DNA of 9,771 bases, from the NCBI GenBank assembly GCA_964559355.1, contig CAZLHQ010000129.1:1-9771 (forward strand), read 5' to 3'. Positions 1 through 6,151 of this stretch are shown one piece after another. Origin of the DNA: JAEUMD01 sp964559355. Lineage in GTDB: Bacteria > Pseudomonadota > Alphaproteobacteria > Rhizobiales > Hyphomicrobiaceae. Within the stretch, counting starts at the first letter, position 1; every line of letters begins with the position of its first letter. The notes under the pieces were generated by a model. It was not told the origin of the DNA, searched no databases, and saw only the letters and a list, made by a program, of their open reading frames with translations. A program made the position numbers and the translations under genes.

Positions 1-313
1 CGATCGCCTTCGTGCAGGCGAGCGTGTTCGAACCGTCGATGTTCATCGCGCACGATCCGCACACGCCTTCGCGGCACGAGCGGCGGAAGGTCAGCGTCGG
101 ATCGATCTCATTCTTGATCTTGATTACCGCGTCGAGAACCATGGGTCCGGTCTCGTCGAGGTTCAGCCAATAGGTATCGATGCGCGGATTTTGTCCGTCT
201 TCAGGATCCCAGCGGTAGACGTTGAACTCTTTCCAGCGGCCGGCGCCCGCGGGCTTGTTCCACGTCTTGCCGGTCTTGTACGTCGAATTTTTCGGGAGCG
301 TCAGCTGGACCAT
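1..313 (-). CDS. sdhB: Succinate dehydrogenase iron-sulfur subunit SdhB, N-terminal part (3' end outside window)
   Basis: This is the iron-sulfur subunit of respiratory complex II, which passes electrons from the flavin of SdhA to the quinone site at the inner membrane. The 104 visible codons start MVQLTLPKNS. They include the family stretch DPTLTFRRSCREGVCGSCAM at about residues 71-90. The [2Fe-2S] ligands are visible as C80, C85, C88 and C100 (in NTLACTK). The 4Fe-4S and 3Fe-4S domain, more than half of the usual length of about 260 residues, lies beyond base 1. The ATG at 313 is preceded by a weak Shine-Dalgarno (CAGG, 7 bases upstream). In the common order sdhCDAB, sdhA would sit directly upstream of sdhB. 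Here a divergent unrelated gene is there instead, so sdhB has its own promoter or a changed operon layout. Confidence 0.97.
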   Translation of the reverse strand, partial: MVQLTLPKNSTYKTGKTWNKPAGAGRWKEFNVYRWDPEDGQNPRIDTYWLNLDETGPMVLDAVIKIKNEIDPTLTFRRSCREGVCGSCAMNIDGSNTLACTKAI

Positions 314-365
314 GTTTGAACCTGTCCGGTTGTCGCGCAGGGCCGCCTCCCTGCTGCGGTGCACA

Positions 366-396
366 TTGACTTGCCCCCAGACCGGGGAAGTGTCAA
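366..396. promoter_or_regulatory. Imperfect palindrome in the divergent sdhB / META-protein spacer
   Basis: The spacer between the two divergent genes holds an interrupted inverted repeat. TTGAC (366-370) opposes GTCAA (392-396), and a TTGCCCC / GGGGAA pair lies inside, separated by a short centre. Read leftward, the right arm gives TTGACA, a perfect -35 consensus for sdhB, but no convincing -10 follows at the usual distance. It could be an operator or a promoter-overlapping site. This is an inference from symmetry and position only; no known regulator motif was recognised. Confidence 0.3.
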
Positions 397-470
397 CGCT
401 ACCAACGCATCAGGTGGGGTTCCCGCTGGGCACAAACCATGGCAGTCCGAAGGGACGGGAGTGAGCAGCA

Positions 471-1241
471 ATGCGCGTTTTGACTGGCTTTGCCGCAATC
501 TTCGCGATGCTGAGCCTTGTTTTCGCAGCCCGACCATCTGCCGCTGCCGAGCAGGCATCCCCTCTCATATCTCGCTGGTCCGTCACCATGCTGGCGGGTA
601 AAGCGTCCCGGCCAGCCGGCGACGTGACCTTTGGCGAAGGTATCGTTTCGGGCGCCACCGCCTGCAATTTCTTTCGCGGCACCTATACCTTGAGCGGACC
701 CGACGGACTTGCGATCAGCGTCGGTCAGATGACGCGGCGGGGCTGCAGCGGCATTGCCGCCGATTACGAGCGACTGTTTATCGAGGCCATGGCATCCACC
801 CGCCGCTTTGCGATCAAGGGCGACGAGCTCAGCCTGTTCGACGCGGCGGGATCGCCAGCGGCTCAGCTTGCCCGCACCCCGGATGCGACTCTGGAAGGCC
901 CGCGTCATAAGATCGTCTCCTATCTCAAGAGTGGGGGGCTCCACAGCGTACGGTCTGGGTCGGGCGCCTCGCTTCAGCTCAAAGACGGACGCATCGAGGG
1001 CTCGACGGGATGCCGTCCGTTTACCGGTCGCTACGCCATTGACGGCAAGGTGCTCAAAATTATCGAAATCGTGCCGGCGCAGACCCTAGCCCCGTGCGCG
1101 CCCGAACTGGCGGACCAGGACGAGGCGATCCTCGCCGCACTCCCCACCGCCCGCACCTTCGACACCAATCGCAATCTGGTGCGCCTGCTGGAGAGTGCGG
1201 AAGGCAACGCCGTGCTGTGGGTGACACCGGTCATCGACTGA
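471..1241 (+). CDS. Exported protein with two META domains (HslJ-like)
   Basis: The 256-residue protein has an N-terminal signal peptide (hydrophobic run at about 5-20, likely cut after RPSAAA near residue 26), so it should act in the periplasm. Two META (DUF306/HslJ-type) units follow. The first, about 33-135, has W36, the GATACNFFRGTY motif and a late cysteine in the MTRRGC motif (C65, C92). The second, about 145-255, has GSTGCRPFTGRY and APC (C181, C209). The Cys-Cys spacing is almost the same in both units (27 and 28), which supports an internal duplication with equivalent cysteine pairs. META proteins include the E. coli heat-inducible lipoprotein HslJ, linked to novobiocin tolerance. 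No enzymatic role is known, and none is claimed here. There is no lipobox cysteine at the signal cleavage site. The ATG at 471 has GGAG at 458-461, 9 bases upstream. Confidence 0.85.
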   Translation: MRVLTGFAAIFAMLSLVFAARPSAAAEQASPLISRWSVTMLAGKASRPAGDVTFGEGIVSGATACNFFRGTYTLSGPDGLAISVGQMTRRGCSGIAADYERLFIEAMASTRRFAIKGDELSLFDAAGSPAAQLARTPDATLEGPRHKIVSYLKSGGLHSVRSGSGASLQLKDGRIEGSTGCRPFTGRYAIDGKVLKIIEIVPAQTLAPCAPELADQDEAILAALPTARTFDTNRNLVRLLESAEGNAVLWVTPVID

Positions 1242-1285
1242 ATGACCAAGAGAGCCGTGAAAATCGAACGCTATGTTCGGAACCA

Positions 1286-1364
1286 ATGTTGAAGCGCCGG
1301 GTGGGCACCGTCGGCAACATCGAAATCTACGCGTCATTTCATGGGACGGCTGGCGCTTCAGCAT
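1286..1364. repeat. 79-base nested inverted repeat, predicted to fold as a long hairpin
   Basis: Outer arms ATGTTGAAGCGCC (1286-1298) and GGCGCTTCAGCAT (1352-1364) pair over 13 positions, with one G-U wobble at 1289/1361. The pairing can be extended by 1299-1300 with 1350-1351. Inside, CCGTC (1308-1312) pairs with GACGG (1345-1349). At the tip, CAT-C-GAAAT (1318-1326, single C bulge) pairs with ATTTCATG (1336-1343) around a 9-base loop. Three stems nest in order, so the whole unit can form one rod-like RNA or DNA hairpin. It lies between the META-protein stop and the cytochrome c start, ending 38 bases before the GTG. It is not followed by a T-run, so it is not a standard intrinsic terminator. 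It could be a palindromic interspersed repeat, a structured 5' leader or a small RNA. Confidence 0.6.
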
Positions 1365-1402
1365 CATAAGAGAAGAGAGCCAAATTGAAAGGACGTGAAC
1401 CC

Positions 1403-2008
1403 GTGAGGATCAAGCCCGTCGCTTCGCTTTTGTTCGTCGCTGCATTGCTGCCGATAGCCGGGCCGCTCAACGCCGCCGACCGTCCGGTCGCCACGATCAT
1501 CGAGAGCCGCTGCGCGCTTTGCCACGGCCCCGAGGGCGAGAGCGCCAGCGCCATTTATCCGCGGCTGGCCGCCCAGCATCCCGAATACATGTCGAAGCAG
1601 CTCAAGGATTTCCGCGACGGCAAGCGCAAGAGCGAGGCGATGGGCGAGATGGTCAAGGACCTGACCGACGGCGAGATCATCGCGCTTGCCGCATTCTTCT
1701 CGGGCAAGCCCGCCAAGGCCCGCCGCACGCGCGACGCCGAACTCGCTGCCGTCGGCAAATACATCTACATCAACGGTAATCCTTATTCCGGTGTGCCGGC
1801 GTGTGCCAGTTGCCATGGCGAGGGTGCGCATGGAACCGTGCAGCTGCCGCGGCTGGCCGGCCAGCATCCCGCCTATATCGAAACGCAGCTCAAGGAGTTC
1901 AACAAGCGCGCGCGCACCAACGACAACGCCATCATGCACACGGTCGCCTCGAAGCTGACCGAGCTCGAGGCCGTTGCCGTCTCCACCTATCTCGGCGGGC
2001 TCGATTAG
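1403..2008 (+). CDS. Diheme cytochrome c, c4 type, exported
   Basis: This is a periplasmic electron carrier with two covalently bound hemes; c4 cytochromes typically feed terminal oxidases or other periplasmic acceptors. The start chosen is GTG at 1403, because AAAGGA sits at 1388-1393, 9 bases upstream, and the product then begins with a clean signal peptide (MRIKPVASLLFVAALL..., cut near PLNAA). An in-frame TTG at 1385 would add six residues. From the GTG, the protein is 201 residues. Domain 1 has CALCH (C37, C40, H41) and domain 2 has CASCH (C134, C137, H138). The likely axial methionines are M80 (AMGEMV) and M178 (AIMHTV). The halves are clearly duplicated: YPRLAAQHPEYMSKQLKDF matches LPRLAGQHPAYIETQLKEF. 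No oxidase or dehydrogenase partner is adjacent, so its redox partner cannot be named. Confidence 0.92.
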   Translation: MRIKPVASLLFVAALLPIAGPLNAADRPVATIIESRCALCHGPEGESASAIYPRLAAQHPEYMSKQLKDFRDGKRKSEAMGEMVKDLTDGEIIALAAFFSGKPAKARRTRDAELAAVGKYIYINGNPYSGVPACASCHGEGAHGTVQLPRLAGQHPAYIETQLKEFNKRARTNDNAIMHTVASKLTELEAVAVSTYLGGLD

Positions 2009-2203
2009 GCCCGCGGGACCAACGCGATCAGGGCGCGGCGATGCTGCGGGTGAAGCCGGCGTGAGAGTGAGAGGAATGGCTGCTTGGGGCCAATTGCGTC
2101 GCTTCGCCATCAAACGCGCTGAGGCTTGAACTTTGGCTGCTGATAGATAGGTTAGCAGACGTGCTGACGGAAGGACGAACTTTGACGCTGTAATGGAGGG
2201 CGT
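2009..2203. other. Non-coding spacer before the cysteine-rich genes
   Basis: There is no credible gene on either strand in this 195-base stretch. A short GC stem (GCGGGC at 1995-2000 with GCCCGC at 2009-2014) straddles the cytochrome stop codon but lacks a T-run. The second half is more AT-rich and is the likely place for the promoter of the two small genes downstream. I could not settle on one -35/-10 pair. Confidence 0.5.
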
Positions 2204-2428
2204 ATGCGTTTCACAATTGCGTGTTTCTTATCGTTCACCATTTTGCTCAGCGCCTCCCCTGTGTCGGCCAAGGAGGGCATACAATGCAGAAGAGCAGGTG
2301 GTTACTATTTTTGCGCCCCGAATTGTAGCTATTGCCACGGCGAATACGGCTGTACTGACATCAAATGCACGATGCTGATTAGCAAGGACAAGGGCAAGAA
2401 TCGTTCACCCGTGCCTCCGCGCAAGTAA
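2204..2428 (+). CDS. Small exported cysteine-rich protein with a CxxCH motif, function unknown
   Basis: This is a 74-residue protein of a family I do not recognise. Residues 1-22 form a good signal peptide (MRFT, hydrophobic core ACFLSFTILLSA, cleavage after SPVSA), so the product should be periplasmic or secreted. The mature part of about 52 residues has six cysteines (28, 37, 41, 44, 50, 55) and a basic, proline-ending tail. C41-S-Y-C44-H45 fits the CxxCH heme c attachment signature. It could be a minimal mono-heme protein, but with four other cysteines a disulfide-knotted or metal-binding peptide is equally likely. GGAGGG at 2195-2200 precedes the ATG closely. GC is visibly lower than in the flanking genes, suggesting acquired DNA. 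The next gene starts 27 bases downstream and is probably co-transcribed. Coding status is supported by the signal peptide and ribosome binding site. Confidence 0.68.
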   Translation: MRFTIACFLSFTILLSASPVSAKEGIQCRRAGGYYFCAPNCSYCHGEYGCTDIKCTMLISKDKGKNRSPVPPRK

Positions 2429-2455
2429 TTGGTCGAAAGTGATTGGAGAGCCTCC

Positions 2456-2782
2456 ATGCTTCGCGCTTTGTGCTTCCTGCTGTGTGGCGCAATGATGTTT
2501 TGCATTTCAGTCCCAGCGAGTGGGCAAACTTGTGACCTATCTCAGTTCCATAGGGATCTCGCCTTTTGTACCACCAATGCACGTGGCCACATCCGCTGCG
2601 CCATGTGCCGCAGCGCCGACCGTGGGGAAGCTGGGCCCATGTGGAGTACTTTTAGGGAATGTCAGAAAGACGAAAAAAATGGCCAACAAATTATTGAGAA
2701 TGGCGCTCAATGCGAGCGAGACGTAGCTGGGCGGATGCTGAGTTACGTGCAGGGCTTGTGTCGACGGATAACTCCGTGCTAG
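2456..2782 (+). CDS. Small exported cysteine-rich protein, function unknown
   Basis: The product is 108 residues from the ATG at 2456, which has GGAG at 2445-2448, 7 bases upstream. An in-frame TTG at 2429 directly after the previous stop codon would add nine residues ahead of the signal peptide and is less likely. The signal peptide covers about residues 1-23 (cleavage near VPASG-Q). The mature protein has eight cysteines (26, 38, 48, 51, 69, 86, 102, 108), including a CAMC pair at 48-51 and a cysteine as the last residue. An even number and even spread suggest disulfide bonds in the periplasm or outside. No known domain was recognised. It shares the low GC, signal peptide and cysteine-rich character of its upstream neighbour, but the two do not align convincingly. 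Confidence 0.68.
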   Translation: MLRALCFLLCGAMMFCISVPASGQTCDLSQFHRDLAFCTTNARGHIRCAMCRSADRGEAGPMWSTFRECQKDEKNGQQIIENGAQCERDVAGRMLSYVQGLCRRITPC

Positions 2783-2813
2783 CTGACCAGCGAATTCAAT
2801 TTTCAGCTTAAGA

Positions 2814-2827
2814 TTTGGCGAGCCAAA
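2814..2827. terminator. Short hairpin between convergent genes, weak terminator candidate
   Basis: TTTGGC and GCCAAA flank a two-base centre, giving in practice a five-base stem with a CGAG tetraloop. On the plus strand it is followed by AATTTGTTG, only partly T-rich. The position between two converging genes fits a terminator, but the stem is short and the call is weak. Confidence 0.22.
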
Positions 2828-2930
2828 ATTTGTTGCGATGCCGACGAACGCCACGCTTCGGGCTCCGAGCTAAATATTTCTCCAGTTGATGGCCCGCAGC
2901 TTCCGCGCCACGTACTGACACAAACTGAAT

Positions 2931-2998
2931 TAAGCGGACACGGTGACGCAGCGCTTGGTAGGCCTCGGCGACTTCCGCAGCGGGTCACGAGCAGACCT
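2931..2998. repeat. Probable decayed copy of a dispersed Bradyrhizobium-type repeat
   Basis: The stretch from AAGCGGACA (2932-2940) to the core at 2969-2998 resembles non-coding repeats scattered through Bradyrhizobium and related genomes. Those repeats often give spurious small ORFs containing peptides like RFGSKADI; here the plus-strand reading of the core gives DFRSGSRADLT. The identification is from memory of such sequences, not from a search. The element abuts the radical SAM gene, whose stop codon (3000-2998) lies at its edge. The rest of 2783-2930 shows no gene. Confidence 0.4.
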
Positions 2999-3903
2999 CA
3001 CAACCCCCGTGCCCATGCCGGTCGCAACGGCGCGGCATCCGGTGATGCGATCGCCGCTTCCAGCTGCGCCAGAAGCCGTTCCTTGTCGGCGGCGAGCGTG
3101 CCTTTCAGGATCAGCCAGTTGGAGGCATGATCGGAGCGCAAGATGGTCCGCTTCAGCTCCAGGCGCGAGACCAACAGATGCATCTCCTGCATCAACTCGA
3201 GGATGCTGAGTTCCTGCCAGCCGTCGAAGCCCGCGCGAAAGCGCGCCTCGCCCTTCGGAAAGCTGACGACCAGCGTCGCCAGATACTCGGGTTGCGTCAA
3301 ATTCATCAAACGCGCGGAATTCTCTGCGTGCTGGCGGGAAAGCGCGCGGCCGCCAAGCCCGTTCAGGATCATCACCGAACGCTTGATGCCGGCGTCGGCA
3401 AGTTTCACCAGCGCATCCCGCGTCGTTTCGAACGTCTCGCCTTTGTTCACTCGCGCCAGCACCTCGTCATCGCCCGACTCCGCCCCGACATAGACCATCG
3501 ACAGCCCGAGATCGGCCAGCTCCTTCAGCTCGGCAACCGACTTGTTGCGGACATTGCGAGGCAGACAATAGCTAGTCACCCGCCGCACCGACGGCAACTC
3601 GCGGCGAATCAACTGCAGCACGCCGACAAGCCGGCGCGTCGAAAGCGTCAACGCATCCCCATCGGCAAGAAACACGCGCTTGACGTCGCTGCCATAGGCC
3701 TGTGCGCAACGGCGGACGCTGGCATCGATCTCCTCGGCGCTGCGCGGACGGAACCGCTTGTGCGCGTCGGTGTACATCTCACAGAATGTGCACTTGTTCC
3801 ACGAGCAGCCGTCCGTCACCGGCAATATCAGCGATTGCGCTTCGCTGGGTGGCCGATAGACGGGCGGAACGTAGCGAACTGGCTCATCGTGCAGCAATGG
3901 CAT
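2998..3903 (-). CDS. Radical SAM protein of unknown substrate (COG1032-like)
   Basis: This 301-residue enzyme should bind a [4Fe-4S] cluster and S-adenosylmethionine to generate a 5'-deoxyadenosyl radical. The cluster cysteines are C33, C38 and C41 in TDGCSWNKCTFCEMY. The spacing is C-x4-C-x2-C rather than the usual C-x3-C-x2-C; the same longer spacing occurs in related proteins with GCSHNKCTFC, as I recall, so it is likely functional. Further radical SAM barrel signs are VFLADGDAL (glycine-rich strand), YVGAESGDDEVL and ILNGLGG. No B12, TRAM or SPASM domain is evident, and the substrate is unknown. The ATG at 3903 has AAAGG (3913-3909) 5 bases upstream. It lies 42 bases downstream of the DUF2189 gene on the same strand, probably in one transcript. 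The C-terminal LRPAWARGL looks like a natural end. Confidence 0.88.
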   Translation of the reverse strand: MPLLHDEPVRYVPPVYRPPSEAQSLILPVTDGCSWNKCTFCEMYTDAHKRFRPRSAEEIDASVRRCAQAYGSDVKRVFLADGDALTLSTRRLVGVLQLIRRELPSVRRVTSYCLPRNVRNKSVAELKELADLGLSMVYVGAESGDDEVLARVNKGETFETTRDALVKLADAGIKRSVMILNGLGGRALSRQHAENSARLMNLTQPEYLATLVVSFPKGEARFRAGFDGWQELSILELMQEMHLLVSRLELKRTILRSDHASNWLILKGTLAADKERLLAQLEAAIASPDAAPLRPAWARGL

Positions 3904-3945
3904 TTGAGCCTTTCTCGACTCTTCGAAGTCGTCAAAGCAGCGCCA

Positions 3946-4770
3946 TCACGATGCGCGCGCCACTGTCGGTCCCACAGCACGACGATAGATATGATACGTA
4001 GCGTGGCCAAGCACCGGCAGCGTGACAAACAGCGGCAGGAATCCGGCCAAGATCGAGATCAACATCAACGAAGCAATGATCGCCGCCCACAGCACCATGG
4101 GTCCGAAATTCTTGGTCACGGTGCGCACACTCGACACCATGGCGGTAACGAAATCGACGTCGCGATCATAGAGCATCGGAAACGACACCGCCGAGAACGA
4201 GAACACGAACAGCGCGATCACCGCGCCGACCGTGTTGCCGATCGCCAGGAAAAGAATGCCCTCCGTCGAGGTCACGATATCATGCACCAGCGTTGACAGA
4301 TCTGACGTGGCAATCCCTTGACCGCCAAAGAACCCGAAGAACAAGAGAGCGGCAATATCCATCCAGATGATGAGCGTAAATGCCGTGACGAGCGCCATCC
4401 AGCCCATATCGCGACCGCTGGCCCCGCGCACGGAGGCCAATACGCCCGCCCAGCTCAGCGGCTCGCCGCGTTCCAGCTTGCGGCTGACATCGTAAAGGCC
4501 GGTCGCCACGAACGGCGCAATCAGCACGAAGCTCATGGCCAGCGGATAGACCAGGAACGGCAGATCGTAGAACATGAGCAGCACCGTAATGACGATGCCG
4601 CCAAGCGCATAGATGCCGCCGAAGAACAAACCGTATTTAGGAGCGGCGCGAAAATCCGCCATTCCCTTGCCGATGGCATCGACGATGTCGCCGACCGTCA
4701 GCTTGTTGATGTCGGGCCACTGTGATTTTGGCTTGGCGACTGGTGCGTCTTTGACGACATCATTGCTCAT
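3946..4770 (-). CDS. DUF2189 family integral membrane protein
   Basis: This 274-residue protein has about six membrane-spanning segments (from the ATG at 4770: about 46-68, 72-92, 124-148, 172-200, 225-243 and 244-258). Family hallmarks include GLYDVSRKLERGEPLSW (about 91-107), the SFPMLYDRDVDFVTAM stretch (about 196-211) and GHATYHIYRR near the C-terminus. DUF2189 proteins are common in proteobacteria, and their function is not established. The ATG at 4770 is preferred over the in-frame ATG at 4788, because GAGAGGA (4786-4780) lies 9 bases before the former and there is no good site before the latter. A putative promoter sits at 4810-4838. It is followed by the radical SAM gene after 42 bases, suggesting a two-gene unit. 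Confidence 0.9.
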   Translation of the reverse strand: MSNDVVKDAPVAKPKSQWPDINKLTVGDIVDAIGKGMADFRAAPKYGLFFGGIYALGGIVITVLLMFYDLPFLVYPLAMSFVLIAPFVATGLYDVSRKLERGEPLSWAGVLASVRGASGRDMGWMALVTAFTLIIWMDIAALLFFGFFGGQGIATSDLSTLVHDIVTSTEGILFLAIGNTVGAVIALFVFSFSAVSFPMLYDRDVDFVTAMVSSVRTVTKNFGPMVLWAAIIASLMLISILAGFLPLFVTLPVLGHATYHIYRRAVGPTVARAS

Positions 4771-4809
4771 GCAGCCCGATCCTCTCATTCATTCCGAAAT
4801 CCGGGAGCG

Positions 4810-4838
4810 ATAATGGAGGACATGCAGTCGCAAGACAA
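4810..4838 (-). promoter_or_regulatory. Putative sigma-70 type promoter for the DUF2189 - radical SAM pair
   Basis: On the minus strand, TTGTCT (4838-4833) and CATTAT (4815-4810) are separated by exactly 17 bases. Each hexamer matches the consensus at four of six positions. The -10 ends 39 bases before the chosen ATG at 4770. The site lies in the 154-base gap after the sugar dehydrogenase gene, consistent with separate transcription. Confidence 0.38.
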
Positions 4839-4924
4839 TCGCCACAATCGCAGCCGATTTTGCATTGCGGGATTTCAAAGAGACAGCCATTGCGCCGGTT
4901 CGGGCGATCACGACATTCGAGCAA

Positions 4925-6106
4925 TCACGGCAAGGGTGTCACGCGCAGCACCTTGCCATCGTCATCATCGACCAGCAGATAGACGGCACCGTCTGGCCCG
5001 ACGCGCACGTCGCGGATGCGCTCGCCGCGATCGGCCAGCAAATCCTCGTGCGCAATCACCCGGCCGCCATCCATCACAAGACGCACCAGCCGCGCGCCGG
5101 CGAGACCGCCAACCAGCAGGTTGCCCTTCCAGCCTTTGAACAGATCACCATCGTAAAGTGCGAGGCCGGACGTCGCGATCGAGGGATCCCAATAGTAAAC
5201 CGGCTGTTCCATGCCCTCTTGCGCATTGCCGACTCCGATTGCGGTGCCGTCGTAGTTGCGGCCGTAACTGATGACGGGCCAGCCGTAGTTGCGGCCCGCT
5301 TGCGGTGCATTCAATTCATCGCCCCCGCGCGCCCCGTGCTCGACGGTCCACAACTGGCCGTTACCCGGATCGACAATCGCGCCTTGAATGTTGCGGTGGC
5401 CGATCGAGAACACCTCCGCGGCCCAGCCCGGCTTTCGCGGATTGTCCTTTGGCGCGCTGCCATCCCGATTGATGCGGATCACCTTGCCGATCGTCACGTC
5501 CGGCAGCTGCGCCGGACTGCCGAGCCCGCGATCGCCGGTGGTGATATAGAGCGTACCATCCTTTGCAGGCACGATACGCGAACCGTAGTGATGGCTGGTG
5601 CGTTGCGCCGGTTGCTGCTGGAAAATCGGCCGTACATCAACTAGGCGCGCGCCACCGCCCGAGGCCGCAAGCTCGAGCCGGGCGGAGATGACCGTCGTCG
5701 CGCTCGCACCCGACCCGCGCGGCTCCGAGTACGACAGATAGATTCCCCCGGTCGCGGCATGATCCGCTGCGAGACGCACATCCAGCAAACCACCCTGGCC
5801 GCGCGCATACACCGCCGGCACACCCTCGACTGGCGGCGACAAGCGGCCGTCCTTGCCGACGATTCGCAAGCGGCCCGGGCGCTCCGTCACCAGCATACGG
5901 CCATCGGGCAGAAATTGCAGACCCCACGGATTGACGAGGCCCGCCGCCACGGTCTCCACGCGCACAGGCGTCTGCGGTGCGGCGGGCGCATTGGTCTGAG
6001 CCGGGGCGGCAGCGCGCACGGCGGGCGCAACGGCAGACAGCGCCAGCACAGCCACCGCTGCGACGGCCGCAGACAGGAGAAACCGTGCCGGCTTACCGGA
6101 CCACAT
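4925..6106 (-). CDS. PQQ-dependent aldose sugar dehydrogenase (GSDH/YliI family), exported
   Basis: This 393-residue protein has a signal peptide (hydrophobic stretch at about 9-31, cut near AVRAA), so it acts in the periplasm. It belongs to the soluble glucose/sorbosone dehydrogenase family, six-bladed beta-propellers that oxidise sugars with pyrroloquinoline quinone. Visible motifs are NPWGLQFLPDGRMLVTERPG (59-78), RGQGGLLDV (102-110), SHHYGSRI (171-178, with H173 as the likely catalytic-base position), ITTGDRG (188-194), GHRNIQG (236-242), EHGARGGDELN (256-266) and GRNYGWP (271-277). The ATG at 6106 has GGAGG (6118-6114) 7 bases upstream; the ATG at 6112 is only 1 base from it. No PQQ synthesis genes are in view. 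It lies 65 bases downstream of the methyltransferase gene. The exact sugar cannot be deduced. Confidence 0.92.
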   Translation of the reverse strand: MWSGKPARFLLSAAVAAVAVLALSAVAPAVRAAAPAQTNAPAAPQTPVRVETVAAGLVNPWGLQFLPDGRMLVTERPGRLRIVGKDGRLSPPVEGVPAVYARGQGGLLDVRLAADHAATGGIYLSYSEPRGSGASATTVISARLELAASGGGARLVDVRPIFQQQPAQRTSHHYGSRIVPAKDGTLYITTGDRGLGSPAQLPDVTIGKVIRINRDGSAPKDNPRKPGWAAEVFSIGHRNIQGAIVDPGNGQLWTVEHGARGGDELNAPQAGRNYGWPVISYGRNYDGTAIGVGNAQEGMEQPVYYWDPSIATSGLALYDGDLFKGWKGNLLVGGLAGARLVRLVMDGGRVIAHEDLLADRGERIRDVRVGPDGAVYLLVDDDDGKVLRVTPLP

Positions 6107-6113
6107 GGCCATT

Positions 6114-6118
6114 CCTCC
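6114..6118 (-). promoter_or_regulatory. Ribosome binding site deciding the sugar dehydrogenase start
   Basis: GGAGG on the minus strand is followed by two in-frame ATG codons, at 6112 and 6106. Only the second has a normal spacing (7 bases), which favours a product starting MWSGKPARF. Confidence 0.6.
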
Positions 6119-6151
6119 GCAGAATACGCGCAATACCAAATTCCAAGTGCG

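Noticed and set aside
399..944. Minus-strand open frame of 181 codons
   Set aside because: It is antisense to the META-domain gene, whose signal peptide and domains are clear. The translation has no recognisable features.
1995..2014. GC hairpin at the cytochrome stop codon as a terminator
   Set aside because: It is only a six-base stem with an eight-base loop and no T-run follows.
1364..2113. Minus-strand open frame of 249 codons opposite the cytochrome gene
   Set aside because: The plus strand encodes two CxxCH heme domains. The antisense frame mirrors the same codon pattern and has no ribosome binding site or motif.
2781..2808. AGCTGA / TCAGCT inverted repeat after the second cysteine-rich gene
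   Set aside because: The stem is six bases with a 16-base loop and there is no T-run, so it is not convincing as a terminator.
3127..4296. Long plus-strand open frame of 389 codons
   Set aside because: It lies antisense to the radical SAM and DUF2189 genes, has a low-complexity H/R/Q-rich translation, and matches no family. It is a by-product of high GC codon bias.
4865..5644. Plus-strand open frame of 259 codons
   Set aside because: It is antisense to the sugar dehydrogenase gene, which shows many family motifs.
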